From: CAZIKB01 sp964539665
GTDB taxonomy: Bacteria > Zhuqueibacterota > Zhuqueibacteria > Oceanimicrobiales > Oceanimicrobiaceae
Assembly (NCBI GenBank): GCA_964539665.1
Contig: CAZIKB010000123.1
Location: forward strand, 1-18,870
Direction of reading: 5' to 3'
Length of the DNA: 18,870 nucleotides
The notes below the pieces were generated by a model that saw only the letters and a program-made list of their open reading frames with translations, had not been told where the DNA came from and made no database searches. The translations under genes and the position numbers were made by a program. Positions 8,946-15,989 of the stretch are shown here, piece by piece (position 1 is the stretch's first letter; each line of letters opens with the position of its first letter).

Positions 8946-9392
8946 TCAGTTATCTTCGCGCCATAAATCTTCATTGTACAAAATAACTCCCTCGTCTGTC
9001 CTGCATTGAAAGATATAATGATCCAAAGCTAAATCATTAAATTCGGCATGAATTGTATAGTTACAAAGGCAATGACACAAATTCGCGGCTGTATCCTGCA
9101 CAGCAACCATGATAGTATCGTTTATAATTTCATGTGAAAGGTTGAATCGGTTAGAATCTGGACAACAATTTCCAGTAACACAAAAGTCTACGATGAGTTG
9201 TGTATCGAATTGGTATGAAAAGCAGGTATCTCCAGGAATAGATTTAGACAAGCTTTGTCCACCGCAGCCAGGTACCTGGTAGAGTTGATTTTTATTTTGT
9301 TCTATATTTCCTGGATTAGTTGACTCAAGAGCACAGGAAAATAAAGAACATACTATCCAAACCGAGAGTACCAATTTTGTAAATTTTTTCAT
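8946..9392 (-). CDS. cysteine-rich lipoprotein, function unknown
   Basis: A 148-residue lipoprotein with the signal ending SLFSC (Cys20). The mature part holds nine further cysteines: C43, C57, C71, the pair C76-C77, the cluster C106-x-C108-x-C110 (LCHCLC) and C130. This density in an exported protein suggests disulfides or a metal site. 'CNYTIHAEFNDLALDHYIF' (about 110-128) is a beta-strand pair of a type I have seen in small lipoproteins of Bacteroidota-like genomes. I cannot name the family. It is 125 bases downstream of serpin A, separated by a 15-bp perfect hairpin, and upstream of the emfourin-like lipoprotein. The position among protease inhibitors makes an inhibitor role thinkable, since disulfide-rich folds are common there, but nothing in the sequence proves it. 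Confidence 0.82.
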   Translation of the reverse strand: MKKFTKLVLSVWIVCSLFSCALESTNPGNIEQNKNQLYQVPGCGGQSLSKSIPGDTCFSYQFDTQLIVDFCVTGNCCPDSNRFNLSHEIINDTIMVAVQDTAANLCHCLCNYTIHAEFNDLALDHYIFQCRTDEGVILYNEDLWREDN

Positions 9393-9440
9393 GTGATTAA
9401 TCTCCTTTAAGATCTAAGAATATACTTCAGCAAAACGTAT

Positions 9441-9473
9441 ATTCATCGGATGACTTGGAGTCATCCGATGAAT
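9441..9473. repeat. perfect 15-bp hairpin downstream of serpin A
   Basis: attcatcggatgact (9441-9455) and its exact complement (9459-9473) are separated by three bases. On the transcribed strand the stem is followed by atacgttttgct, so only a short T-run is present. It could slow or stop transcription after serpin A, or protect the 3' end of the mRNA, or be a member of an intergenic palindrome family. Confidence 0.85.
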
Positions 9474-9517
9474 TGTAATACTTCTCATAAGTCTAATTTA
9501 ATAAATCTAAAAACTAA

Positions 9518-10735
9518 CTATAAAACAGGCTCTACAATTTTCCCCATAAAAAGTATTGTCTGCGAATGATTTTCACGAATTACAAATACAAACGGCCGGT
9601 CTACACGTATGAATTTTATTTCTGGACCGCCAGCGCTGTCGTTCATTGCAACCACAGTTATGGCTGCAGCTTCGGTGCCCTCTTCGTTGACCTCGACAAA
9701 GGTTTTGTGCTTCACGTAACTGATGAAAAGGCCGCCTGATTTGAACATCCTGGTGAAATCAGCCTGACCTGAAAATGCAACACCCATGCCCAATGCTGAT
9801 AAAATATCATTTAATGTAATATCATATTCAAGCTTAAATTTGGGAAGTTGCAGAATTACTGAATCTTTAGAGAAGCTGTTTAACCAGCTATTCCAATTCT
9901 GGTCAGACAAGTCTGCAATAAGTGAATCTATGTTTTTTGCAGGTTTTGGCAGAAAGACCATCATTCTGAATTGGCCGTCGCCATAAGGCAGCTCAATGGC
10001 CTGGAAATCATCATTTTCCAGGTAGTCAAATTCGCTGGTTTGCATCATCATTTTGCATGACTTTCGCGAGCCATCCTGCAAGGTAAACCAATCATCCTGC
10101 GTCAGCTCTTTATCAAATTCATACGTCCAGGCTCCTTTGAAATAGATGGCATTAATTAGAAACATCACGTTAGCGGGATCTATATTGTTGATAATTTTTT
10201 CGATTTTGCCGTTTGTGTTGTCGTTCACCCAGCCATTGATGATATCCACTGAGTTTGGATCGTTAAAATCCAAATCCTGCACCAACGCATTGAAATAGGT
10301 TTTATTGCGGTTGATGAATTCATCTTCAAACGTATATCCCTGACGATACCAGATGGAGTTGGCAATCTGAAATATAACTTTGGGATCGAGCTGGGTAAGC
10401 AATTCAATCAGGCTTTTGTAGGATTGATTGATTTCTTCAGTAGTCAATCCGGCCAGTTCAAGGGTTTGCTCCATGGCTGCTTTTGTGTCGCCATCGGCGC
10501 CATTCAAGGTCATTCCCAGGGCCATCGAAACACTCAAGGGTGAAATGAAAACATTCTTGTCTTTTTCCTCTTTGATAATCTCATTGAAAAGTGTGAAGCC
10601 AAATTTGTTATCGGATTCAACCAACTGCTTTTCTGCAACAGTTAAATCGCGCGCTTCGGGAGAAACGGGATTATTATCACAATTGTAGAAAGCAATGGTT
10701 GTGAAAAGCAAAAAAACAAAGGTAGTAGTTTTCAT
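9518..10735 (-). CDS. serpin A: lipoprotein serine protease inhibitor
   Basis: A 405-residue serpin, a suicide inhibitor that traps a protease after it cuts the exposed reactive-centre loop. The lipoprotein signal ends AFYNC (Cys19). The core is full length: FISPLSVSMALGMTLNGA (about 63-80, helix B/shutter), NSIWYRQ (126-132), INAIYFKGAW with shutter Asn195, KHKTFVEV with shutter His343, and the serpin signature VDRPFVFVI. The hinge EEGTEAAA (P17-P10, 351-358) is the small-residue type of inhibitory serpins. Counting 17 residues from the hinge puts P1 at Ser367 and P1' at Ala368 (context AMNDS/AGGPE). Residue +2 after the lipid Cys is Asp, an inner-membrane retention signal in enterobacteria, of uncertain meaning here. 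AGGAGGT lies seven bases before the ATG, so an upstream in-frame start at 10765 is rejected. It probably has its own promoter in the 471-base gap upstream. Confidence 0.95.
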   Translation of the reverse strand: MKTTTFVFLLFTTIAFYNCDNNPVSPEARDLTVAEKQLVESDNKFGFTLFNEIIKEEKDKNVFISPLSVSMALGMTLNGADGDTKAAMEQTLELAGLTTEEINQSYKSLIELLTQLDPKVIFQIANSIWYRQGYTFEDEFINRNKTYFNALVQDLDFNDPNSVDIINGWVNDNTNGKIEKIINNIDPANVMFLINAIYFKGAWTYEFDKELTQDDWFTLQDGSRKSCKMMMQTSEFDYLENDDFQAIELPYGDGQFRMMVFLPKPAKNIDSLIADLSDQNWNSWLNSFSKDSVILQLPKFKLEYDITLNDILSALGMGVAFSGQADFTRMFKSGGLFISYVKHKTFVEVNEEGTEAAAITVVAMNDSAGGPEIKFIRVDRPFVFVIRENHSQTILFMGKIVEPVL

Positions 10736-10742
10736 TTGATTT

Positions 10743-10749
10743 ACCTCCT
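10743..10749 (-). promoter_or_regulatory. strong ribosome binding site of serpin A
   Basis: A complete AGGAGGT on the minus strand, seven bases before the ATG at 10735. It shows that the ten residues readable upstream are not part of the protein. Confidence 0.85.
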
Positions 10750-10892
10750 GATTAATTAATGCCATTCCTCACTTCGAATTGGCAATGGATTCACACCTAA
10801 CAACGACTATTAGCCGCCTAAATTTTAGCGGAATTCTGCTGTGCATTCAGGACAGCATGAAATATTGCAGAACAATCACCCTTTCCCGAACA

Positions 10893-10981
10893 TCGGGACT
10901 CAGGGTTAAGAAAGTTGCCGCTCTTCATTAAGATAGTTTCAATTCAAAATGAAGGAAAACTCCCTTCATGGTGAGTCCCGA
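10893..10981. repeat. inverted repeat with internal hairpins
   Basis: Perfect 10-base arms tcgggactca (10893-10902) and tgagtcccga (10972-10981). Inside are cttcatt / aatgaag (10923-10929, 10948-10954) and gaagg / ccttc (10951-10955, 10963-10967). The two inner pairs overlap at 10951-10954 and cannot form together. Confidence 0.75.
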
Positions 10982-11016
10982 AGTAAATCGGATTGACGTC
11001 AACTTTAGGGTAGTAG

Positions 11017-11114
11017 AACCTCCCGAAGGTTCTGGAGTAAATTGGTCACTGATTCAAGTCTTTTGTTGCATTTAAAAGATCAATTTAGATATCGAATCAA
11101 ACCTTCGGGAGGTT
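11017..11114. repeat. inverted repeat with perfect 15-base arms
   Basis: aacctcccgaaggtt (11017-11031) and its exact complement aaccttcgggaggtt (11100-11114) enclose 68 bases. Each arm is itself nearly palindromic, so it could form two small hairpins or one long one. The arm matches the element at 8918-8930 except for the central two bases. Confidence 0.85.
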
Positions 11115-11206
11115 AAGCCGATGCGAAAATGAAGTCAATTCGGCAAACCATGAAATTATGCAGTCAATCAAGAACTACAGTTAGCATTTCAGTCTCGCGA
11201 TTTCCT

Positions 11207-12442
11207 TCAATCCTCAATTTTCGGCTCAATAACTTTCCCGATAAAAAATATGGTTTGTGAATGATTTTCCCGAATCATAAAAATAAACGGGCGATTTACC
11301 CGCATGACAATACCACCGGGGCCAATTGAGGTCACGCCAATTTCAACTGATGTCACAGCAGCAGCCTCGGTACCTTCCTCGTTCACCTCGACGAATGTTT
11401 TATGCTTCACTTTGCTAATATAGGCATTATTGGGACCGGTGTACATTTTTGTGAAATCAGCCTGAAATGGGTCGAAGGCAACGCCCATCCCAAGCGCTTT
11501 CAGTACTTCATTCAAGGGTACTTCATAGGCAAATTTAAATTTGGGCAAATGCAGGTTGACTTCGTTTTTGGTTAGACTTTCCAGCCACAGGTTCCATTTT
11601 TCCTGACTGAGTTCTGAGATCAAGGAATCGATATCCACCTGTGGTTTTGGCAGAAGGATTGTCATGCTGAACAACTCATCGCCATAGGGCAAATCAATTG
11701 CTTGAAACGCGGCATTATCGATATATTGCAGCTCTCCATCTATCTGCATCATCCTGCAGGTTTTTTGCGAACCATCAGGCAGATTAAACAAATCATCCTG
11801 TGTTAAATCTTCTTCAAATTCATAGGTCCAGGTGCCTTTAAAATATATGGCATTTATCAAAAACATAATCGTATGGGGATCAATTGGAGGGTCCACAATT
11901 TGTTGAATCAGGTCATTCGTGTTGTCTTTCACCCAGGCATTAATGACATCCGCTGAATTGGGATCGTTGAAATCCAAAGCTTGTACTACTGCAGAAAAAT
12001 AATCCATGTTCAAGTCTATGAAATCCTGCTCAAAAGTATACCCCTGACGATACCAGATGGAATTGGCAATATTAAAAATAACTTTCGGATCAAGCTGAGT
12101 AAGCAGCATAATCAGACTTTTGTAGGACTGATTAATTTCTTCAATGGTCATGCCCGTGAGCTCAAGAGTGTTTTCCATGGCTGCTTGGGTCTCTCCGTCA
12201 GCGCCGTTCAAGGTCATGCCCAGAGCCATGGATACGCTCAGCGGCGAAATAAAAACGTTCTTGTTTTTTTCTTGCTGAATGATTTCCTGAAACAGCTTGA
12301 GCCCAAATTTGTTATCTGTTTGTACAAGCTGCTTTTCAAGATCGGTTAATTCCCGAGCCACTGGTGAAGCCGGATTGTGGCTGCATTGAGTCATAACCAG
12401 GCAAAAAGTGACTGTAATTATACTAATTAAATTTTTTGACAT
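11207..12442 (-). CDS. serpin B: lipoprotein serine protease inhibitor, most divergent copy
   Basis: A 411-residue serpin with a lipoprotein signal ending LVMTQC (Cys20) and AAGGAG just before the ATG. All core elements are present: the FISPLSVSMALGMTLNGA helix-B segment, NSIWYRQ, INAIYFKGTW, VKHKTFVEV, the signature VNRPFIFMI and the inhibitory hinge EEGTEAAA. By counting from the hinge, P1 is Thr371 and P1' Ser372 (context EIGVT/SIGPG). It differs from A, C and D by small insertions at 'IVDPPIDPH', at 'AFDPFQADFTKMYTGPNNAYIS' near the loop-bearing sheet, and by a longer C-terminal end (KIED). It begins 61 bases after serpin C ends, so B and C are likely co-transcribed. Inhibitory function is well supported by the hinge; the target protease is not known. 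Confidence 0.95.
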   Translation of the reverse strand: MSKNLISIITVTFCLVMTQCSHNPASPVARELTDLEKQLVQTDNKFGLKLFQEIIQQEKNKNVFISPLSVSMALGMTLNGADGETQAAMENTLELTGMTIEEINQSYKSLIMLLTQLDPKVIFNIANSIWYRQGYTFEQDFIDLNMDYFSAVVQALDFNDPNSADVINAWVKDNTNDLIQQIVDPPIDPHTIMFLINAIYFKGTWTYEFEEDLTQDDLFNLPDGSQKTCRMMQIDGELQYIDNAAFQAIDLPYGDELFSMTILLPKPQVDIDSLISELSQEKWNLWLESLTKNEVNLHLPKFKFAYEVPLNEVLKALGMGVAFDPFQADFTKMYTGPNNAYISKVKHKTFVEVNEEGTEAAAVTSVEIGVTSIGPGGIVMRVNRPFIFMIRENHSQTIFFIGKVIEPKIED

Positions 12443-12503
12443 TTTAATACTCCTTGATATTTTGTGTAGGTTATATTCATTTATATATTTAAGATTTTTC
12501 TAA

Positions 12504-13724
12504 TCAAATTTTCGGCTCCACAATTTTCCCCATAAAAAGTATGGTTTGTGAATGATTTTCCCGAATCACAAAAATAAATGGCCTGTCGACGCGCATGAAT
12601 CTTATGTTACCGGGGCCACCAGAGGATTTGATGATCGCAACTACTGTAACCGCAGCAGCTTCTGTTCCCTCTTCGTCCACTTCGACAAAGGTTTTATGCT
12701 TGACGTAATCGATCCATAAACCGCCTGGCCTATACATTCGCGTAAAATCCGCCTGGGGAGTGAATGCGACGCCCATTCCCAGCGCCGATAATACATCATT
12801 GAGTTTAATCTCATATTCAAGTTTAAATTTAGGAAGATCCAGAGTCACCGAATCTTTGGAAAAACTATGCACCCAACTATTCCAATTGGTTTCATTGAAC
12901 TCAGCACTCAGAGCATCGATACTTTTTGCCGGCTTCGGCAAGAAAATCGTCATGCTGAATTGGCCGTCACCGTAGGGCAAATCAATGGCCTGGAAATCAT
13001 CATTCTCCAGGAAGCTAAACTCTCCTGTTTGTACCATCATTTTGCAGGCTTTTTGAGAACCATCCGGTCCGGTAAAGAAATCATCATGGGTCAGGTCCTG
13101 GTCAAATTCGTATTTCCAGGTACCGTTAAAATAGATAGCGTTGATTAGAAACATGACAATGTCGGGATCGATTTCATCGATGATTTCTTCAATCTTACCA
13201 TTAGTGTTGTCATTCACCCAGCCATTAATAATATTCAAAGAGATTGGATCGCTAAAATCTAATCCTTGCACCTCGGCATTGAAAAAGGTCTTGTTCTGAT
13301 TGATGAACTCCTGTTCAAATGTCATCCCCTGGCGGTACCAGATGGAATTAGCTATTTGAAAGATCACTTCAGGATCGAGCTGTGTCAGTAGTTCAATTAA
13401 GCTCTGGTAGGATTGATTGATTTCTTCGGTTGTCAGGCCAGCCAGTTCAAGGGTTTGTTCCATGGCTGTCTGGGTCTCGCCATTGGCGCCGTTCAGAGTC
13501 ATACCCAGCGCCATGGAAACACTCAGAGGCGAGATGAATATATTTGTATCTGGCTGTACTCTGACAATTTCCTTGAAAAGCTTGAAACCAAACCGGTTGT
13601 CGGATTGAACTAATTGCTTTTCAAGATCATTCAATTCGCGTACATCAAATGCTGTTGGATTTTTCGCACACTGGGTGAAAATGATGCCAAGGAAAATCAA
13701 TAGAATTAGCTGTTTTATTTTCAT
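12504..13724 (-). CDS. serpin C: lipoprotein serine protease inhibitor
   Basis: A 406-residue serpin, signal ending IIFTQC (Cys19). A GTG three codons upstream (13733) could be read as a start, but GAGGTG lies six bases before the ATG at 13724, so I use 13724. The core is complete: FISPLSVSMALGMTLNGA, NSIWYRQ, INAIYFNGTW, VKHKTFVEV, signature VDRPFIFVI, hinge EEGTEAAA. P1 by counting is Ser367 with Lys366 at P2 (context AIIKS/SGGPG). A one-residue shift would make Lys the cleavage residue and give trypsin-like specificity, so this copy may have a different target range. Its ribosome site overlaps the stop codon of the upstream FadL-like gene. Serpin D matches it closely in DNA over the helix-B region, which marks the two as recent relatives. 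Confidence 0.95.
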   Translation of the reverse strand: MKIKQLILLIFLGIIFTQCAKNPTAFDVRELNDLEKQLVQSDNRFGFKLFKEIVRVQPDTNIFISPLSVSMALGMTLNGANGETQTAMEQTLELAGLTTEEINQSYQSLIELLTQLDPEVIFQIANSIWYRQGMTFEQEFINQNKTFFNAEVQGLDFSDPISLNIINGWVNDNTNGKIEEIIDEIDPDIVMFLINAIYFNGTWKYEFDQDLTHDDFFTGPDGSQKACKMMVQTGEFSFLENDDFQAIDLPYGDGQFSMTIFLPKPAKSIDALSAEFNETNWNSWVHSFSKDSVTLDLPKFKLEYEIKLNDVLSALGMGVAFTPQADFTRMYRPGGLWIDYVKHKTFVEVDEEGTEAAAVTVVAIIKSSGGPGNIRFMRVDRPFIFVIRENHSQTILFMGKIVEPKI

Positions 13725-13730
13725 TTTAAT

Positions 13731-13736
13731 CACCTC
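13731..13736 (-). promoter_or_regulatory. serpin C ribosome site overlapping the upstream stop codon
   Basis: Minus-strand TGAGGTG contains both the stop TGA of the FadL-like gene (13737-13735) and the GAGGTG site for serpin C, six bases before its ATG. This arrangement often couples translation of two genes; here ribosomes must also pass an internal TGA 459 bases earlier. Confidence 0.75.
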
Positions 13737-15024
13737 AATTAAATATTACAGATGTACCGAGGCTTATTAATAAGTTTGACACCTTAGCGTCAAAACTTGA
13801 GCCGGGCATCATTGTGCAACTTAGTGGATTCACAACATCATTAAAGATTTGAACCGTGTCTCGATTCCATTGCGCTGCAAAATGAAATCCGAAGGAACGG
13901 TAAAGTAAATTGAAACCGAAAGTAAAATCATTGCTCAGCGGTTTGCCATTTTCTGAAATTGGTTGGAATCGGCCAACATAACTTTGCACCTCAGGAGTCC
14001 ATTTTGCCTGATAAGCGAAATAAATTGGTATTTGGACAGTTTTAAAATTCAGGGTGTATTCTCCTGCAAATGCGAGCTTATGGGAGCTGCCATATTTGTT
14101 TTTCCACGAATCAGACATATTGTTCTTTTCCACAACTTTTACAGAGAATTTGTTTTGAAACCGATAATCCAGCGCCAAAGTCATTCGAGATCCAAATCAA
14201 TAAGCAACGCCCATTTTGGCGGCTCCGTTAAAATGCTGCTCAATATCAAAAACGTTCTCCATATCCATGAGAGTATATTTGTAATCATGGCTCTTCATCA
14301 AGGTAAACGGGGAATATAAAACAAGACCTATTGATAATCTATTAAATTGCTTCAGCAACCCAACATTAAAGCTGTTGCCAACATATTCAAATTCCCTGTC
14401 ACTAAATATATTTCCCATCAAAGTGTCTTGCGAAACTTGGGCGTCATGCCATGTCATAGTTCCAAACCATTTAGTCCAGCTTACCCCGACACTAAAATCA
14501 TCAACAGGTTGAACGCTGATTCCCAACGTGGCATTCCACACATTGCCTTTTCTGCTCTGTTGCATAATAATAAGAGAATTAACAACATTCGAAGCCTGCA
14601 TTAATTCGATTTCAGGTGACTGAATCTTATTTACAGATGCAGCCACGACAAATCTGTTTGGGAGAAAACTCAAAGGCATCGAGCCTGAAAAATATCCCGG
14701 ATTGAACCTATATTCTGTGGAAGAAGGAATAGATTCATTATTCAAATCGAACCCAACTTCATAATTATAAATGCTTTGATTAAAGCTAACAAGAAATTGT
14801 GGATGCTGAAGAAAGGAAATTCCAGCAGGATTACTCAACACATCAGCTGCATAATTCGATAGTGCCGACTTTGCACTTCCCACAGATAATCCCACTCGAT
14901 TTGGACTATCATAGGGTAACACGATGCCTTGATAAGGTGATAATTGAGCGAATGACAAATTATAAAATATTGAAAATAAAATTAGATATGAAATCACTAA
15001 GTTTATAAGTCTAATAGTTTTCAT
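13735..15024 (-). pseudogene. FadL/OmpP1-like outer-membrane barrel gene split by one in-frame TGA
   Basis: Read through, this is one protein of about 429 residues. The first part (275 residues, 15024-14197) has a signal peptide (SFA, Gln27) and the FadL-family segment 'AADVLSNPAGISFL' with NPAG at 65-68, followed by barrel strands. It ends GVAY, then TGA at 14199-14197. The same frame continues FGSRMTLALDYRF and runs 153 codons to a normal stop, ending LLISLGTSVIFN. 'GVAYxFGSRMTLALDYRF' is a natural barrel strand, and a CGA (Arg) to TGA change is the simplest cause. An ATG at 14184 could restart translation, but no good ribosome site precedes it. AGGAG precedes the first ATG by seven bases. 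It could be a recent nonsense mutation, a sequencing error or readthrough. Family members move hydrophobic compounds across the outer membrane. Confidence 0.8.
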
Positions 15025-15094
15025 TTTATATCTCCTCGAATTTGTTGCCAGTGAGAAAAAAAATTAGTAAGCATAGGACCAGACATTCTTTTAT

Positions 15095-15193
15095 ACACTA
15101 AATTCAGTCGCTCTTGCGATTTGGAACTGAACCTTGAAATCTATCAAAAACTACTCAGAGCGCAAGCGCTTCGAAGTCCGCTGAATGCAGTGT
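15095..15193. repeat. imperfect inverted repeat upstream of the FadL-like gene
   Basis: Outer arms acactaaattcag (15095-15107) and ctgaatgcagtgt (15181-15193) pair except for two positions. Inside, cttgcg (15113-15118) pairs with cgcaag (15161-15166), and agcgcaagcgct is a local palindrome. It lies in the 221-base gap between the FadL-like gene and the 187-residue lipoprotein gene. Confidence 0.65.
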
Positions 15194-15245
15194 TACAAAT
15201 TTTATTTATTGATTGTCTATGATTTATCCTATGTAAGTTTAAATT

Positions 15246-15809
15246 TTAACGGTGTATTACTCCATATTGAATCCCATCTATTATAACACCAACTAATGTT
15301 GAACCATCGGTGTGATTATCAATTTTTTGGGTGAATGTCAGTAACCCAAATTTTGTTGCATAGGTGCCTGTTATAATTGATTGGAAGTTAAGCTTTTTAC
15401 TGGAAACAGATATTACTGTTTGTGTTTCATTAAATACTCTTTTTTTCTCAATATTTTCAACAATAACTCTATAATTATTAAATTCAACAGTATCTCCGAT
15501 TTGAATATTATAATTTAGCTTTACAATTTCTAGATCGCTTCTAAAAGTATAAACTCTATATTCATCTGCCCTTTCAAAAATATTATTATTTAGAACAAAA
15601 TATCTCTTGTTCTGGATTACTGTATCACCGATAACCTCATTATAACTATACCAATCTGCTAAAACTACTTCTGAAAGTGAATATTCGTTGTAATAAAAAA
15701 CATTTCCTTTACTGAGAGCAACTACGGTTTCTATAGATGAAGCAAATGGATTTAATTCACAAGATATGAATAATATTGCAATGAGATAAATAATACATAG
15801 GTACTTCAT
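15246..15809 (-). CDS. small lipoprotein, beta-rich, function unknown
   Basis: A 187-residue lipoprotein with signal ending ILFISC (Cys17) followed by ELNPF. A longer reading to 15866 exists, but its extra residues are basic and coincide with a palindromic intergenic element. AAAGGT lies seven bases before the ATG at 15809, which begins the signal peptide. The mature chain looks like a single beta-sandwich or barrel: 'GNVFYYNEYS', 'IGDTVIQNKRYFVLNN', 'YRVYTFRSDLEIVKLNYNIQIGDTVEFNNY', 'GTYATKFGLLTFTQ'. The paired 'GDTV' phrases and the 'FGLLTF' near the end recall short lipoproteins common in Ignavibacteria/Calditrichota-type genomes, but I cannot name a family. The cysteines are only in the signal region. 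Its role relative to the serpins is unknown. Confidence 0.75.
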   Translation of the reverse strand: MKYLCIIYLIAILFISCELNPFASSIETVVALSKGNVFYYNEYSLSEVVLADWYSYNEVIGDTVIQNKRYFVLNNNIFERADEYRVYTFRSDLEIVKLNYNIQIGDTVEFNNYRVIVENIEKKRVFNETQTVISVSSKKLNFQSIITGTYATKFGLLTFTQKIDNHTDGSTLVGVIIDGIQYGVIHR

Positions 15810-15816
15810 TTCTGTT

Positions 15817-15822
15817 ACCTTT
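15817..15822 (-). promoter_or_regulatory. ribosome site deciding the 15809 start
   Basis: Minus-strand AAAGGT, seven bases before the ATG at 15809, directly ahead of a lipoprotein signal peptide. It argues against the 57-base longer reading. Confidence 0.55.
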
Positions 15823-15843
15823 AATTTATTTCTAAGACACCGA

Positions 15844-15955
15844 GTCATCAGCGGCTGAAACCGCATCAGTCGTACTTACTTAGTCTACTATAATTTTAAT
15901 TTTTATCCCCCAAAATTTCCAAAAAGCTACGGCGGTTTCAGTCCGGCTACATGAC
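15844..15955. repeat. inverted repeat between two lipoprotein genes
   Basis: Inner perfect arms ctgaaaccgc (15855-15864) and gcggtttcag (15932-15941) sit inside further partial pairing, with outer gtcat (15844-15848) and atgac (15951-15955). The 67 bases enclosed are AT-rich. It occupies most of the gap between the genes ending at 15990 and starting at 15809. Confidence 0.75.
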
Positions 15956-15989
15956 CTTGTTAGAAAAAATACACCAAACCTTTGCAAAT

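Larger units (their letters stand above)
10736..11206. other. 471-base intergenic region between serpins B and A, rich in inverted repeats
   Basis: There is no credible ORF. From low to high coordinates it holds the serpin A ribosome site, an imperfect palindrome at 10814-10831 (ccgcctaaa / tttagcgg), short nested pairs at 10834-10872 (ttctgc / gcagaa around tgctgt / acagca), and two longer inverted repeats at 10893-10981 and 11017-11114, listed separately. A promoter for serpin A should lie here, but I could not pick a convincing -10/-35 or TAnnTTTG motif. Confidence 0.7.

Noticed and set aside
9441..9473. Standard rho-independent terminator after serpin A
   Set aside because: The stem is perfect, but only four T residues follow, after a five-base spacer, so I list it as a hairpin repeat.
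8871..11114. CRISPR array formed by the intergenic repeats
   Set aside because: The repeats are inverted, differ in sequence and are spaced by whole genes; there is no regular direct repeat-spacer pattern and no cas gene.
11981..12349. 122-residue plus-strand reading frame opposite serpin B
   Set aside because: It lies wholly antisense to a clear serpin and its counterparts appear opposite the other serpins, as expected from shared coding sequence.
13735..14184. A separate 149-residue gene starting at the ATG at 14184
   Set aside because: It has no signal peptide and no good ribosome site, lies in the same frame as the upstream barrel gene and continues its strand pattern; it is the second half of that gene.
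14182..14199. Altered genetic code with TGA as a sense codon
   Set aside because: TGA ends serpins B (11207) and C (12504), the cysteine-rich lipoprotein (8946) and the small lipoprotein at 17926 exactly where the families end, so it is a normal stop here.
15810..15866. Longer N-terminus for the 187-residue lipoprotein
   Set aside because: The extra codons coincide with an inverted repeat and precede a normal signal peptide with its own ribosome site.
171..15881. Shared 11-base word cgtacttactt at 171-181 and 15871-15881 with similar following bases
   Set aside because: The match is short and the first copy overlaps the end of a coding sequence, so chance cannot be excluded.
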